Made by a program: the position numbers and the translations under genes
Assembly: GCA_019347795.1 (NCBI GenBank)
Contig: JAHWKS010000042.1
Location: 1 to 13,432, forward strand
From: Planctomycetota bacterium
GTDB lineage: Bacteria; Planctomycetota; Planctomycetia; Pirellulales; Pirellulaceae
Direction: 5' to 3'
Length of the DNA stretch: 13,432 bases
In this document: piece after piece, positions 6,205 to 12,983 of the stretch
Layout of the letters: each line of letters starts with the position of its first letter
Position numbering within the stretch: position 1 is the stretch's first letter
The notes under the pieces: generated by a model
The model's input: only the letters and a program-made list of their open reading frames with translations
The model's database searches: none
What the model was told of the DNA's origin: nothing

Positions 6205-7161
6205 ATGAACGAAGCCACCATACCGCTGGTCGAACCGGACCTCGTCCTCTCGCTCTTCGGCCCTCGCGATCAGCACGTCCGCAAGATTCGGGACGTTTTC
6301 GGCGTGAACGTGACGCACCGCAATGGGCCGGTGCACGTCTCGGGCGAGGAAGATGCCGTCGTGCGGGCGACCACGGCCCTGGAGCGGCTCAAGAGCCTGG
6401 TGCAGCGTCAGCGCGAGCTGGTCCCGGACCAGGTGGACGAGGTGCTTTCCCTCCTGCGCAGCAACGCTCCCGCGCACGAGCCGGCGGCGGTCGAGGTGAT
6501 CTACGGCGGGCGCCGCATCGCCCCGCGCTCACCCGGGCAGGCCCGCTACATCGAGGCCATTCGCAAGAACGAGATGGTCTTCGCCGTCGGCCCGGCGGGG
6601 ACGGGCAAGACGTATCTTGCGGTCGCGCTGGCGGTCGAGGCGCTGAAGAACCGGGCCATCCGCAAGATCGTGCTCGTCCGTCCCGCGGTTGAGGCGGGGG
6701 AGCGTCTGGGCTTCCTTCCCGGCGACTTGCAGGCCAAAATCAATCCATACTTGCGGCCGCTCCTGGACGCGCTGCACGAGATGATCGATCACGACCAGAT
6801 CAAGCGGCTCATGGAGCAGGACGTGATCGAAGTGATCCCGCTGGCGTATATGCGCGGCCGGACCCTCAACGAGGCCTTTATCATCCTGGATGAAGCGCAA
6901 AACACGACCGTCGCCCAAATGAAGATGTTTTTGACGCGGATGGGCGCCGGCTCGCGGATTGTCGTCTCCGGAGACCATACTCAGGTGGACCTTCCCCATG
7001 ACGCCCGCAGCGGCCTGACGGACGCATTGTCGCGGCTGAAGAGCATCAAGGGGATCAAGGCGATCCGCCTGACCGGGGAGGACATCGTTCGCCATCGCCT
7101 GGTGCAGGACATCGTCCAGGCTTACGAGGAGGGACCGCGGAGACGCCGCGGAGGGACGTAA
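6205..7161 (+). CDS. phoH: PhoH-family ATPase (PhoH/YbeZ)
   Basis: A 318-residue protein of normal family length. The N-terminal part (about 11-90) is the small KH-like domain, and the P-loop domain starts near residue 105. Walker A is GPAGTGKT (129-136) and Walker B is IILDEAQNT (226-234). The family blocks IVLVRPAVEAGERLGFLPGD, LAYMRGRTLNEAF, MFLTRMGAGSRIVVSGD and the C-terminal LTGEDIVRHRLVQDIV are all intact. Family members are cytoplasmic ATPases associated with RNA metabolism and the YbeY endonuclease; the exact activity is unsettled. It opens an operon with pgpH, ybeY and a CorC-like gene, the arrangement common in many bacteria. The ATG at 6205 is chosen because MNEATIPLVEPD begins conserved-looking sequence; no good Shine-Dalgarno is present. 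Only 33 bases separate its stop from the next gene. Confidence 0.95.
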   Translation: MNEATIPLVEPDLVLSLFGPRDQHVRKIRDVFGVNVTHRNGPVHVSGEEDAVVRATTALERLKSLVQRQRELVPDQVDEVLSLLRSNAPAHEPAAVEVIYGGRRIAPRSPGQARYIEAIRKNEMVFAVGPAGTGKTYLAVALAVEALKNRAIRKIVLVRPAVEAGERLGFLPGDLQAKINPYLRPLLDALHEMIDHDQIKRLMEQDVIEVIPLAYMRGRTLNEAFIILDEAQNTTVAQMKMFLTRMGAGSRIVVSGDHTQVDLPHDARSGLTDALSRLKSIKGIKAIRLTGEDIVRHRLVQDIVQAYEEGPRRRRGGT

Positions 7162-7194
7162 CGTCCGCTCCCCACCGGCCGTATCCACGCCATC

Positions 7195-9492
7195 ATGCAA
7201 TCGGGCAGTCAAAAGCGACGCAAGCGCCCGGAGCGAGGGGTCGGCATCGAGTTGCCGCCCGGTCGGTTTGCGCGGATCTGGCCTCTCTTGCGCCGCGGCG
7301 ACGTGTTGCTGCGTCTGGCGATCGCCGCGGCGGCCATCGCGGCCATGTGCGTGGTCACCCGGGGCTGGGAGCCGCCTTTCGCCTGGCGGACACGCTCCAT
7401 TCCGGCCCGCGACGTCACCTCCCGGGTGGAGTTTGCGGTCATCGACGAAGAGGCGACCCGCAAGGCCCGCGACAAGGCCCGCAGCGAGGTGCTGGCTCGC
7501 TATGTGAACGTACCGCAGCCGCTGGAAGAGTTGCAGCACGCGCTGATCGACACGGTGTTCCAGCTCATTTCGGCGCCATCGTACGAGCAGGTCGATCCGG
7601 CGGTTTGGTCCAAGTTCTTTTCGAGCGATCCGGCGAAGGCCGCCACCGCCGAGCAGCGACGCGTCGCCTACGACCAGTTGCGGGAGACGCTCAGCGAGGA
7701 TCCGGACCTCGACTTGCTGAAGAAGGCCGTCGCCACGGCGCTGTCCCCGTTCCGCGGGAGCGGCCTGGTGCAGAGCCTTGCGCACGATCCCGATCAAGGG
7801 AGCCACGTCGAGATCCTGGTGCACCCGCCCGGCGTCATTCAGGATGGCAAGCGGGTCCCGGTGGAGGAAGTCCGCGTTCCCGAGGTGCAAAAGACGCTCC
7901 GCGATCGGCTGGCGGCGGCGCTTCAGGACCAGTACATGGATGCGGAGCAGGCGCGGCAGGCGGCCCAGCGATTGTACGAGTACCTCAGCCCGCGGCTTCC
8001 GACGACGTTGACCTTCGACCGCGACGCGACGCTCGCGGCGGGCGAGGCGGCGGCGCGGAAGGTGGAGCCGCGCTTCATCACCTACATGCCCGGCGATAAG
8101 CTCAAGGGCGTGCGCGGCGGCGAGCCGCTCACCCCCGAAGCGCGGGAACTGCTCCGCAAGGAGCACGATGCCGCGGTCGCGGCCATGAGCGTCGAGGAGC
8201 AGGTGCTCCATCTGCTGGCGGATGTGGGGATGTACGTCGCGCTCTTCGTCCTGTGCGGCTTCTACATCCTGCGGCGCGAGCGGCGGGTGATCGACGACTT
8301 CCGCTCCTTCCTCGTGCTGATGACGGTCGTCGTCCTCACCGTCGGGCTGATGTGGGTGGCCGCCAACGATCGCTGGCGCCTGGAACTCGTGCCGATGCTC
8401 GTCTTTGGCATGACCCTCACCATCGCCTATCGCCAGGAGCTGTCGCTCTTACTGGCGGCCGCGGTAGCCCTCATCGCGGCGCTGACGCTGGGACTGGGGC
8501 TGGCGGAGTTTGTCATCCTCATGGCCGGCGCCGCGGCGTCGATCCTCACGCTCCAACGCGTGCGCTCTCGCACCAAGCTGATCTACGTCGGGCTATGGGC
8601 CGCTGTTGTGGTGGTTCTGACGGCCCTGGGGGTAAACGTGGTGGCGGGAGAGTCTCCCTCGATGCCGCTCTTGTGGGACGCCCTCTGGTTCGGCCTTTCC
8701 GCCGTTCTGGCCGGAATCTTGCTCACGGGGCTTCTGCCGTTCGTGGAGTCGATCTTCGACGTGCAGACCGACTTGAGCCTTTTAGAGCTGGGGGATCAAT
8801 CGCACCAGCTCTTGCAGGAGCTGGTCCGCCGGGCGCCGGGCACGTACAACCACTCGATCAACGTCGCCTCCATCGCCGAAGCCGCCGCCGAGGCCATCGG
8901 ATGCAACGGCCTCTTGGTCCGCGTGGGGGCGTACTTTCACGACATCGGCAAGATGCTCAAGCCGGCCTATTTCGTCGAGAACCAGAGCATGCTCGGCGGC
9001 AATCGCCATGAGTCGCTCGTGCCCGCCATGAGCACGCTGGTGATCATCGCTCACGTCAAGGACGGCGCCGAGATGGGCCGGCAACACCACCTGCCGCAGC
9101 CGATCATCGACTTCATCGAGCAGCATCACGGCACGACGCTCGTCGAATACTTCTACCGCCAGGCGAGCCGCCAGAGCGAAGAAAACCCCGACAGCGGCGA
9201 GGTGGATGAGAGCAACTTCCGCTACCCCGGCCCCAAGCCGCAGACGAAAGAGGCGGCGGTGATGATGATCGCCGACGCCGTGGAGAGCGCCAGCCGCGCC
9301 CTCAGCGACCCCCTCCCGGCCCGCATCGAAAGCCTCGTGGAAGAGCTGGCCATGAAGCGGCTGCTGGACGGGCAGTTCGACGAGTCGGGCATCACACTGC
9401 AAGAGCTGCGCATCGTGGAGAACAGCCTCATCAAATCGCTCACCGCCGTTTATCACGGGCGGGTGAAGTATCCCGATCAGCAGACCGCATGA
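7195..9492 (+). CDS. pgpH: PgpH/YqfF-type membrane HD phosphohydrolase, likely c-di-AMP phosphodiesterase
   Basis: A 765-residue protein with the full 7TMR-HD layout. A first membrane helix (about 37-56) is followed by a large extracytoplasmic domain (about 60-330) containing the ATRKARDKARSEV and TPEARELLRKEHDA segments. A block of several membrane helices lies at about 335-520, from LADVGMYVALFVL to LTGLLPFVESIFDV. The cytoplasmic HD domain follows, with GTYNHSINVA (H553), YFHDIGK (H582-D583), QHHLPQPIIDFIEQHHGT and a MIADAVESASRAL block. Metal-binding His and Asp residues are present, so it should be active. Characterised relatives (Listeria PgpH) degrade cyclic di-AMP to pApA; that substrate is family inference, and no c-di-AMP cyclase gene is in the window. 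Its TGA overlaps the ybeY ATG by 4 bases (ATGA), so the two are probably translationally coupled. Confidence 0.94.
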   Translation: MQSGSQKRRKRPERGVGIELPPGRFARIWPLLRRGDVLLRLAIAAAAIAAMCVVTRGWEPPFAWRTRSIPARDVTSRVEFAVIDEEATRKARDKARSEVLARYVNVPQPLEELQHALIDTVFQLISAPSYEQVDPAVWSKFFSSDPAKAATAEQRRVAYDQLRETLSEDPDLDLLKKAVATALSPFRGSGLVQSLAHDPDQGSHVEILVHPPGVIQDGKRVPVEEVRVPEVQKTLRDRLAAALQDQYMDAEQARQAAQRLYEYLSPRLPTTLTFDRDATLAAGEAAARKVEPRFITYMPGDKLKGVRGGEPLTPEARELLRKEHDAAVAAMSVEEQVLHLLADVGMYVALFVLCGFYILRRERRVIDDFRSFLVLMTVVVLTVGLMWVAANDRWRLELVPMLVFGMTLTIAYRQELSLLLAAAVALIAALTLGLGLAEFVILMAGAAASILTLQRVRSRTKLIYVGLWAAVVVVLTALGVNVVAGESPSMPLLWDALWFGLSAVLAGILLTGLLPFVESIFDVQTDLSLLELGDQSHQLLQELVRRAPGTYNHSINVASIAEAAAEAIGCNGLLVRVGAYFHDIGKMLKPAYFVENQSMLGGNRHESLVPAMSTLVIIAHVKDGAEMGRQHHLPQPIIDFIEQHHGTTLVEYFYRQASRQSEENPDSGEVDESNFRYPGPKPQTKEAAVMMIADAVESASRALSDPLPARIESLVEELAMKRLLDGQFDESGITLQELRIVENSLIKSLTAVYHGRVKYPDQQTA

Positions 9493-9932
9493 TCGACGTG
9501 GAAGTCACGAACCGCCAATCCGCCGTCGCGGTGGACGCCGAGCGACTCTCGGCCGCGGTCCGCGAAGTGCTGCAGCAGGCCGACGTCGCGGAAGCCTCCG
9601 TCAGCCTGGCGGTGGTCGATGACGAGGAAATCCACCGGCTCAATCGCCTTCACCTGGAGCACGACCGGCCGACCGACGTGCTCAGCTTCTTGCTGGATAA
9701 CGGCGAGCGGCTCGAGGGCGAAATCGTGATCAGCGCGGACACGGCCTCCGCGACCGCTCCCAAGTTCGGCTGGACTACCGGCGACGAGCTGCTGCTGTAC
9801 GCGATTCACGGCGCCCTGCACCTGGTCGGGTACGACGATCAAGACCCCGCGGCGCAGGCCGAGATGCGGCAACAGGAAGCCGCCTTGCTGGCTCGCTTCG
9901 GCCTCTCGCCGCGATACGAGGAGACTTCGTGA
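9489..9932 (+). CDS. ybeY: YbeY endoribonuclease
   Basis: A 147-residue protein of normal family length. The N-terminal half has the family's LNRLHLEHDRPTDVLSF block (about 51-67) and GEIVISADTA; the catalytic region is HGALHLVGYDDQ with H107 and H111. YbeY is a zinc-dependent endoribonuclease acting in 16S rRNA 3' maturation and ribosome quality control. The usual motif is HGxLHLxGYDH; here the last residue is Asp (D117) instead of His, a substitution I believe occurs in several natural lineages and that can still bind metal. Both ends overlap neighbours by 4 bases (ATGA with pgpH, GTGA with the CBS gene). Placement with phoH agrees with their functional link. Confidence 0.95.
   Translation: MIDVEVTNRQSAVAVDAERLSAAVREVLQQADVAEASVSLAVVDDEEIHRLNRLHLEHDRPTDVLSFLLDNGERLEGEIVISADTASATAPKFGWTTGDELLLYAIHGALHLVGYDDQDPAAQAEMRQQEAALLARFGLSPRYEETS
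9918..9923 (+). promoter_or_regulatory. Ribosome binding site fixing the GTG start of the CBS-domain gene
   Basis: GAGGAG lies 5 bases before the GTG at 9929, within the 3' end of ybeY. It is the strongest Shine-Dalgarno in the operon and supports the non-ATG start. Confidence 0.65.
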
Positions 9933-11212
9933 CCGCCGACGGATTGTTCTGGCTCGCCTGTGCGGGACTCCTGGCCACCGTCCTCTCCGCCACGGGCGCC
10001 AAGGTGCTGCACGAGTTCTCCGTCAGCGGCCTGGAGGAATACTGCCGCCGCCGCAATCGCCGCGAGTTGTTCGGCGTGATCCTCGATCATTCCGAAGACG
10101 CCGCCCTCGCGGCCGAGAGCCTGCAAACGCTGGGCGCCGTCTTGACGGTTCTCGCCGGCGGCTTTTGGATGCTCGAAGAGCGGACGCTCACCCCCGGGAC
10201 GCTCGCCGGGGCGGCGGCAATCGGGGCGCTGGTGCTGCTGGCCGTCACCTCGTGGATTCCCTGGGCCGTGGCGGAAGTCTGGTCGGCGCCGTTCCTTTAT
10301 CACACCTGGCGGGTGTGGCGGGCGCTGATGTTCGTCCTTTGGCCGCTCACGGTGGGCGTGAGCGTCTTCCGCAATTTGCTCCACCGCCTCTCGGGCGAGC
10401 CGGAGGAAGAGTGGGACGAAGAAGAGGAGTTCGAAGAAGAGGTGCGGGCGATCGTGACCGCCGCCACTCGCGAAGGACACCTCGAGGAGGACGCCCGCGA
10501 GATGATCGAGAGCGTGATCCAGCTCGCCGACAGCGACGTCTCCGACATCATGACTCCCCGCAGCGCCGTGGACGCGCTGGAAGCCAACCTCGGTTGGCGG
10601 GAGATGCTCAAGTTCGTCATCAGCGCCGGCCGCACGCGGCTCCCGGTCTACGAGGAGCGGCTCGACAACGTTCTCGGCGTCCTGTATGTGAAAGACCTGA
10701 TGCCCGAGCTGGCCCGCCCTCGCAGCAAGCGCCGCGCCTTCCGCGAGCTGGTCCGTCCCGCCTGGTTCGTGCCCGCGACCCGGCCGGTGAACGAGATGCT
10801 CCGCGACTTCCTCCGCACCCGAAACCACCTGGCGATTGTATTGGACGAGTACGAGTCGGTGGCGGGCATCGTCACCATCGAGGACGTGCTCGAGGAGATC
10901 GTGGGCGAGATCGTCGATGAGTCGGACAAGGACGAGCCGAGCGACATCATCCCCATCGACGACTCCACCGCCGAAGCAGTCGGCCGCACGCACCTGGCGG
11001 ACCTGAACGAGCTGTTCGGCTTCGACTTCCCCGAGCCGGAAGACTACGACACCATCGGCGGCTTCCTGATGCACCACCTCGGCGAAATCCCCAAGCCCGG
11101 CGAGCACATCCAATGGAACGGTCTGCGAATCACGGTCCTAGAATCCACCCGCCGCCGCATCGACCGCGTCCGCATCGAACGCCAACCCTACACCAGGAGC
11201 GAATCGGCGTAG
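9929..11212 (+). CDS. CorC/HlyC-family membrane protein with CBS pair
   Basis: A 427-residue protein. The N-terminal part (1-150) has hydrophobic helices at about 5-25, 66-82, 90-115 and 128-148, a divergent form of the DUF21/CNNM membrane domain. A very acidic stretch follows (157-171, EPEEEWDEEEEFEEE), then the family signature IVTAATREGHLEEDAREMIESVIQLADSDVSDIMTPRS (175-212 or so). Two CBS motifs span about 205-335 (RTRLPVYEERLDNVLGVLYVKD; IVLDEYESVAGIVTIEDVLEEIVGEIVDE), and a C-terminal transporter-associated domain spans about 345-420. Family members are linked to Mg2+/Co2+ efflux and membrane stress; the old name hemolysin is misleading. It starts with GTG overlapping the ybeY stop by 4 bases. 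It ends the operon; no clear terminator is seen after its TAG. Confidence 0.92.
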   Translation: MTADGLFWLACAGLLATVLSATGAKVLHEFSVSGLEEYCRRRNRRELFGVILDHSEDAALAAESLQTLGAVLTVLAGGFWMLEERTLTPGTLAGAAAIGALVLLAVTSWIPWAVAEVWSAPFLYHTWRVWRALMFVLWPLTVGVSVFRNLLHRLSGEPEEEWDEEEEFEEEVRAIVTAATREGHLEEDAREMIESVIQLADSDVSDIMTPRSAVDALEANLGWREMLKFVISAGRTRLPVYEERLDNVLGVLYVKDLMPELARPRSKRRAFRELVRPAWFVPATRPVNEMLRDFLRTRNHLAIVLDEYESVAGIVTIEDVLEEIVGEIVDESDKDEPSDIIPIDDSTAEAVGRTHLADLNELFGFDFPEPEDYDTIGGFLMHHLGEIPKPGEHIQWNGLRITVLESTRRRIDRVRIERQPYTRSESA

Positions 11213-11262
11213 GGGCCGTGTGAACCGATGGTGGCTGGAAACCGACATCACTTGAGATCCCA

Positions 11263-11562
11263 ATGAAAAGATCCATCTTATTGGCAATTCCGCTCCTTTT
11301 GATTGTGGCAGTCATTTTGTTAGTCCTTTTACTGCGGCTGCAATCAGGAAATGTGACCGAGAACAAACAGGGGGTTACCGAGAAGGTTGAACCGACCAAA
11401 AGATACGGTCTTAGCGAAGAAGACTTTGAAAGACTCAAAGAAGACCTCGAAAGAATTCGAGAGGGTAGGCCGACAACAGAGCGAACAGAGCGAGTACCAT
11501 CGGGAGATGTTGAAATTCAAAGAGATTTTGAGATAACGGTTGAGTTGCCACTCGATCCATAG
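11263..11562 (+). CDS. Small membrane-anchored hypothetical protein (99 aa)
   Basis: Unrecognised. Residues 5-26 are a strong hydrophobic helix (ILLAIPLLLIVAVILLVLLLRL) after MKR, so the product is anchored in the inner membrane or exported with the anchor kept. Residues 27-99 are highly charged, with a helical segment (YGLSEEDFERLKEDLERIREG) and an ending EIQRDFEITVELPLDP. The coding sequence is clearly AT-richer than its neighbours (codons such as TTA, TTG, ATT, AGA, GAA), suggesting a different origin or weak selection. No good Shine-Dalgarno precedes the ATG. It starts 50 bases after the CBS gene with no terminator between, so it could be read through from that operon. Confidence 0.62.
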   Translation: MKRSILLAIPLLLIVAVILLVLLLRLQSGNVTENKQGVTEKVEPTKRYGLSEEDFERLKEDLERIREGRPTTERTERVPSGDVEIQRDFEITVELPLDP

Positions 11563-11601
11563 TCTGAACGAATAACGTTACCAGTTGTTGAAATACGAGA
11601 A

Positions 11602-11730
11602 AGAATGGGGCGAAGAAAGCGCGCTCATTCTCTGATGCCGCCCTCCAAGCACGCGCATCACCGGGGGCGTTCACGCCCCGTTCCCGCGGAGCGGTGAGCG
11701 CCCCGAGCTTTAGCAGGGGCCGGGACGCGA
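11602..11730 (+). repeat. Composite hairpin repeat, copy 1
   Basis: It aligns with copy 2 over its whole length. It has a 5' imperfect stem (AGAATG 11602-11607 with CATTCT 11626-11631), a shared TTCTCTGAT and CCTCCAAGC, the hairpin GGGGCG-TTCA-CGCCCC (11664-11679), a shared CGTTCCCGCGGAGCGGT with a CCGC-GGA-GCGG hairpin, a bulged hairpin around GC-TTTA-GC (11700-11720), and the end CGCGA. It lies between the 99-aa gene and the NPY gene and ends 21 bases before the NPY ATG. Confidence 0.75.
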
Positions 11731-11751
11731 CGCAACAATGCGGCTCGAACG

Positions 11752-12198
11752 ATGGATGTTGTCGACAATCCATACGAAGCTCCGTCACCCGAGGGCGTTG
11801 ACCGCGTACGACGGGCGCGCCGCTCGACTTTATTGATCATCTTTTTCGCGGAGCTTTCATTCTGCGTCGGCCTTTTCTTGGCAATCCTGGGTTCTGCCAT
11901 CACCTTCGTCCCCGGATCAGAATGTTATTGGTTCGCGACTACTGCCCTGCTGATGGCTCCAGGCGTCCTTATTCCCAAACGGGCGTATCGAATGATCGCG
12001 GCCATCGGCCTTGCAATATGCCTTCTCTATGCCTACTCCGGTTACAAACGCGGAATCAGATATCAGCAGTGGCTTCAAGACCAGCGGGAGAAAGCGGGAG
12101 AGGCTCGCTTGTTCTCTGATCCTGGCCTCCAAGCTCCCGCATCAACCTGGGGCGTTTACGCCCCGTTCCCGCGGAGCGGTAATCGGCACGTGCTTTAG
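11752..12198 (+). CDS. NPY-type small membrane protein with repeat-derived C-terminus
   Basis: A 148-residue protein. The N-terminal MDVVDNPYEAPSPEG has the NPYxxP motif common at the start of small planctomycete membrane proteins. Three hydrophobic segments follow, at about 25-52, 58-75 and 80-97. The function is unknown. The membrane part ends near residue 98; the last 36 residues (from E113, EKAGEARLFSDPG to SGNRHVL) are encoded by copy 2 of the hairpin repeat, whose CTTTAG gives the stop. The original C-terminus was therefore probably replaced by repeat insertion, or the repeat supplies the ending. The ATG lies just after repeat copy 1 and has no Shine-Dalgarno, so expression is uncertain. 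An IS-like origin of the flanks is possible but no transposase is present. Confidence 0.65.
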   Translation: MDVVDNPYEAPSPEGVDRVRRARRSTLLIIFFAELSFCVGLFLAILGSAITFVPGSECYWFATTALLMAPGVLIPKRAYRMIAAIGLAICLLYAYSGYKRGIRYQQWLQDQREKAGEARLFSDPGLQAPASTWGVYAPFPRSGNRHVL

Positions 12199-12215
12199 CA
12201 CGGGTCGGGGCGCGA
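12088..12215 (+). repeat. Composite hairpin repeat, copy 2
   Basis: Same order as copy 1: a 5' bulged stem (GAGAA 12088-12092 with TTCTC 12112-12116), TTCTCTGAT, CCTCCAAGC, the hairpin GGGGCG-TTTA-CGCCCC, CCGC-GGA-GCGG, CGTGC-TTTA-GCACG, and a final GGTCG/CGACC stem. Bases 12145-12199 are identical over 55 bases to copy 3 (13378-13432). The repeat overlaps the 3' end of the NPY gene. Confidence 0.8.
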
Positions 12216-12282
12216 CCGCAATTTCCCCTCCACGCCGCCGGCCGCCGCCGCGAGTTCGCGAATCCGGGATTCCAACTCGTTC

Positions 12283-12466
12283 GGCCGGCTTCAGCCGGCC
12301 GGTGTTTGCCACCGGCTTTTAGCCGGTGGTGGCGGGCATCCATACCTTACCCTTCCCTTTCTTCCTCCGCCGCCGTTGGCGGCGGAGGAAGAAAGGGAAG
12401 GTCAGTTTCTGTCTTCTGCTCCACCAGCTAAAGCTGGTGGCAGACACCGGCCGGCTAAAGCCGGCC
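12283..12466. repeat. Nested inverted repeat of two two-hairpin modules (REPIN-like)
   Basis: The left arm (12283-12329) holds hairpin GGCCGGC-TTCA-GCCGGCC, spacer GGTGTTTG and hairpin CCACCGGCT-TTT-AGCCGGTGG. The right arm (12421-12466), reverse-complemented, reads the same order: GGCCGGC-TTTA-GCCGGCC, GGTGTCTG, CCACCAGC-TTTA-GCTGGTGG. The arms differ at few positions, and two of these (G/A and C/T in the second hairpin) compensate each other within the stem. The 91-base spacer contains the 24-bp-arm palindrome. The arrangement resembles REPINs, in which two palindromic REP units face each other; no RAYT transposase gene is in the window. Confidence 0.8.
12351..12401. repeat. Perfect palindrome, 24-bp arms, 3-base loop
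   Basis: Arm 12351-12374 (CCTTCCCTTTCTTCC then TCCGCCGCC) is perfectly complementary to 12378-12401, with loop GTT. It sits at the centre of the nested inverted repeat. No T run follows on either strand, so it is not a standard terminator, although such a stem could stall polymerases or be extruded as a cruciform. Confidence 0.85.
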
Positions 12467-12511
12467 CCTGCGGGCGACGGGGCGAAGCGGGACGGGCCCT
12501 CCACTCCACAA

Positions 12512-12531
12512 GCCCGACGTAAACGCCGGGC
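12512..12531. repeat. TAAA-loop hairpin
   Basis: GCCCG-A-CG, loop TAAA, CG-C-CGGGC: seven pairs with one A/C mismatch. The loop and the CG closing pairs match, in the opposite orientation, the GGGGCG-TTTA-CGCCCC hairpin of the composite repeat. Confidence 0.5.
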
Positions 12532-12779
12532 CGAAGACCGCCTGCGGCGGGAAAGGTCCGTGAATGGCCCTGCGGGCGCCGCGAATCGCCGTTGCGCGTA
12601 TTCTCGATTCGTTAAGCAAGAAGCCGGACGGATTGCGAGCCGTGAACCGCAGGCCTTCGCAGTTTGAGTCGCGATAGCACTGGCGGGCGTGCCCCACCGG
12701 ATTGCTGACTGATTGGCGACATGGCGCCTCGCACACCATCGCCGTTGACGCGCGATGGACGCCCTGGGATGATGAATTT

Positions 12780-12983
12780 ATGAGCCGATTTGAAGAAAAT
12801 GCCCCTTCCCCTGCCGCGGATGCGCAAGCCGTGCTGGCTCGCCTTGCGGGGAGATCCCTCGACCCGGAAACGTACCGCCGGGTTCGGGAGCGAGCCGAGC
12901 GGATCACGGAAGAACTGCGACAAAAGCATGGCGAGATGGACCTCGCGGTCGACCTCGTTCGTGAGGTTCGCGACGAGGCATGA
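12780..12983 (+). CDS. VapB-like antitoxin (67 aa)
   Basis: A 67-residue charged helical protein, MSRFEENAPSPAADAQAVLA at the N-terminus, then RSLDPETYRRVRERAERITEELRQKHGEMDLAVDLVREVRDEA. The C-terminal block (RERAERITEELRQKHG, DLAVDLVREVRDE) resembles small proteins encoded just before PIN-domain toxins in planctomycetes and cyanobacteria; the antitoxin role rests mainly on that context. Its TGA overlaps the ATG of the PIN gene (ATGA), typical of toxin-antitoxin pairs. The ATG at 12780 is chosen because upstream in-frame codons (from a TTG at 12702) look non-coding; the Shine-Dalgarno is weak. The partner toxin is damaged, so this gene may now be an orphan. Confidence 0.68.
   Translation: MSRFEENAPSPAADAQAVLARLAGRSLDPETYRRVRERAERITEELRQKHGEMDLAVDLVREVRDEA

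Larger units (their letters stand above)
12216..12779. other. Gene-free repeat-rich stretch of about 560 bp
   Basis: No supported coding region. It contains the nested inverted repeat (12283-12466), small perfect palindromes (CGCGA-GT-TCGCG and AATCC-G-GGATT near 12250-12272), a further TAAA-loop hairpin (12512-12531), and about 240 bases without recognisable structure before the antitoxin gene. The plus-strand frame 12326-12667 runs straight through the hairpins and reads as Arg/Lys/Ala-rich sequence, so it is not a gene. Confidence 0.6.

Noticed and set aside
6529..8211. Long minus-strand open frame opposite phoH and pgpH (560 codons)
   Set aside because: It lies antisense to two genes with intact catalytic motifs and is Arg/Leu/His-rich; a codon-bias shadow.
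9839..11113. Minus-strand open frame opposite the CBS-domain gene (424 codons)
   Set aside because: Antisense shadow; the plus strand has clear CBS and CorC_HlyC signatures and a good ribosome binding site.
12326..12667. 113-codon plus-strand ORF across the repeat region
   Set aside because: It is made of translated hairpins and palindrome, with no ribosome binding site or protein-like composition.
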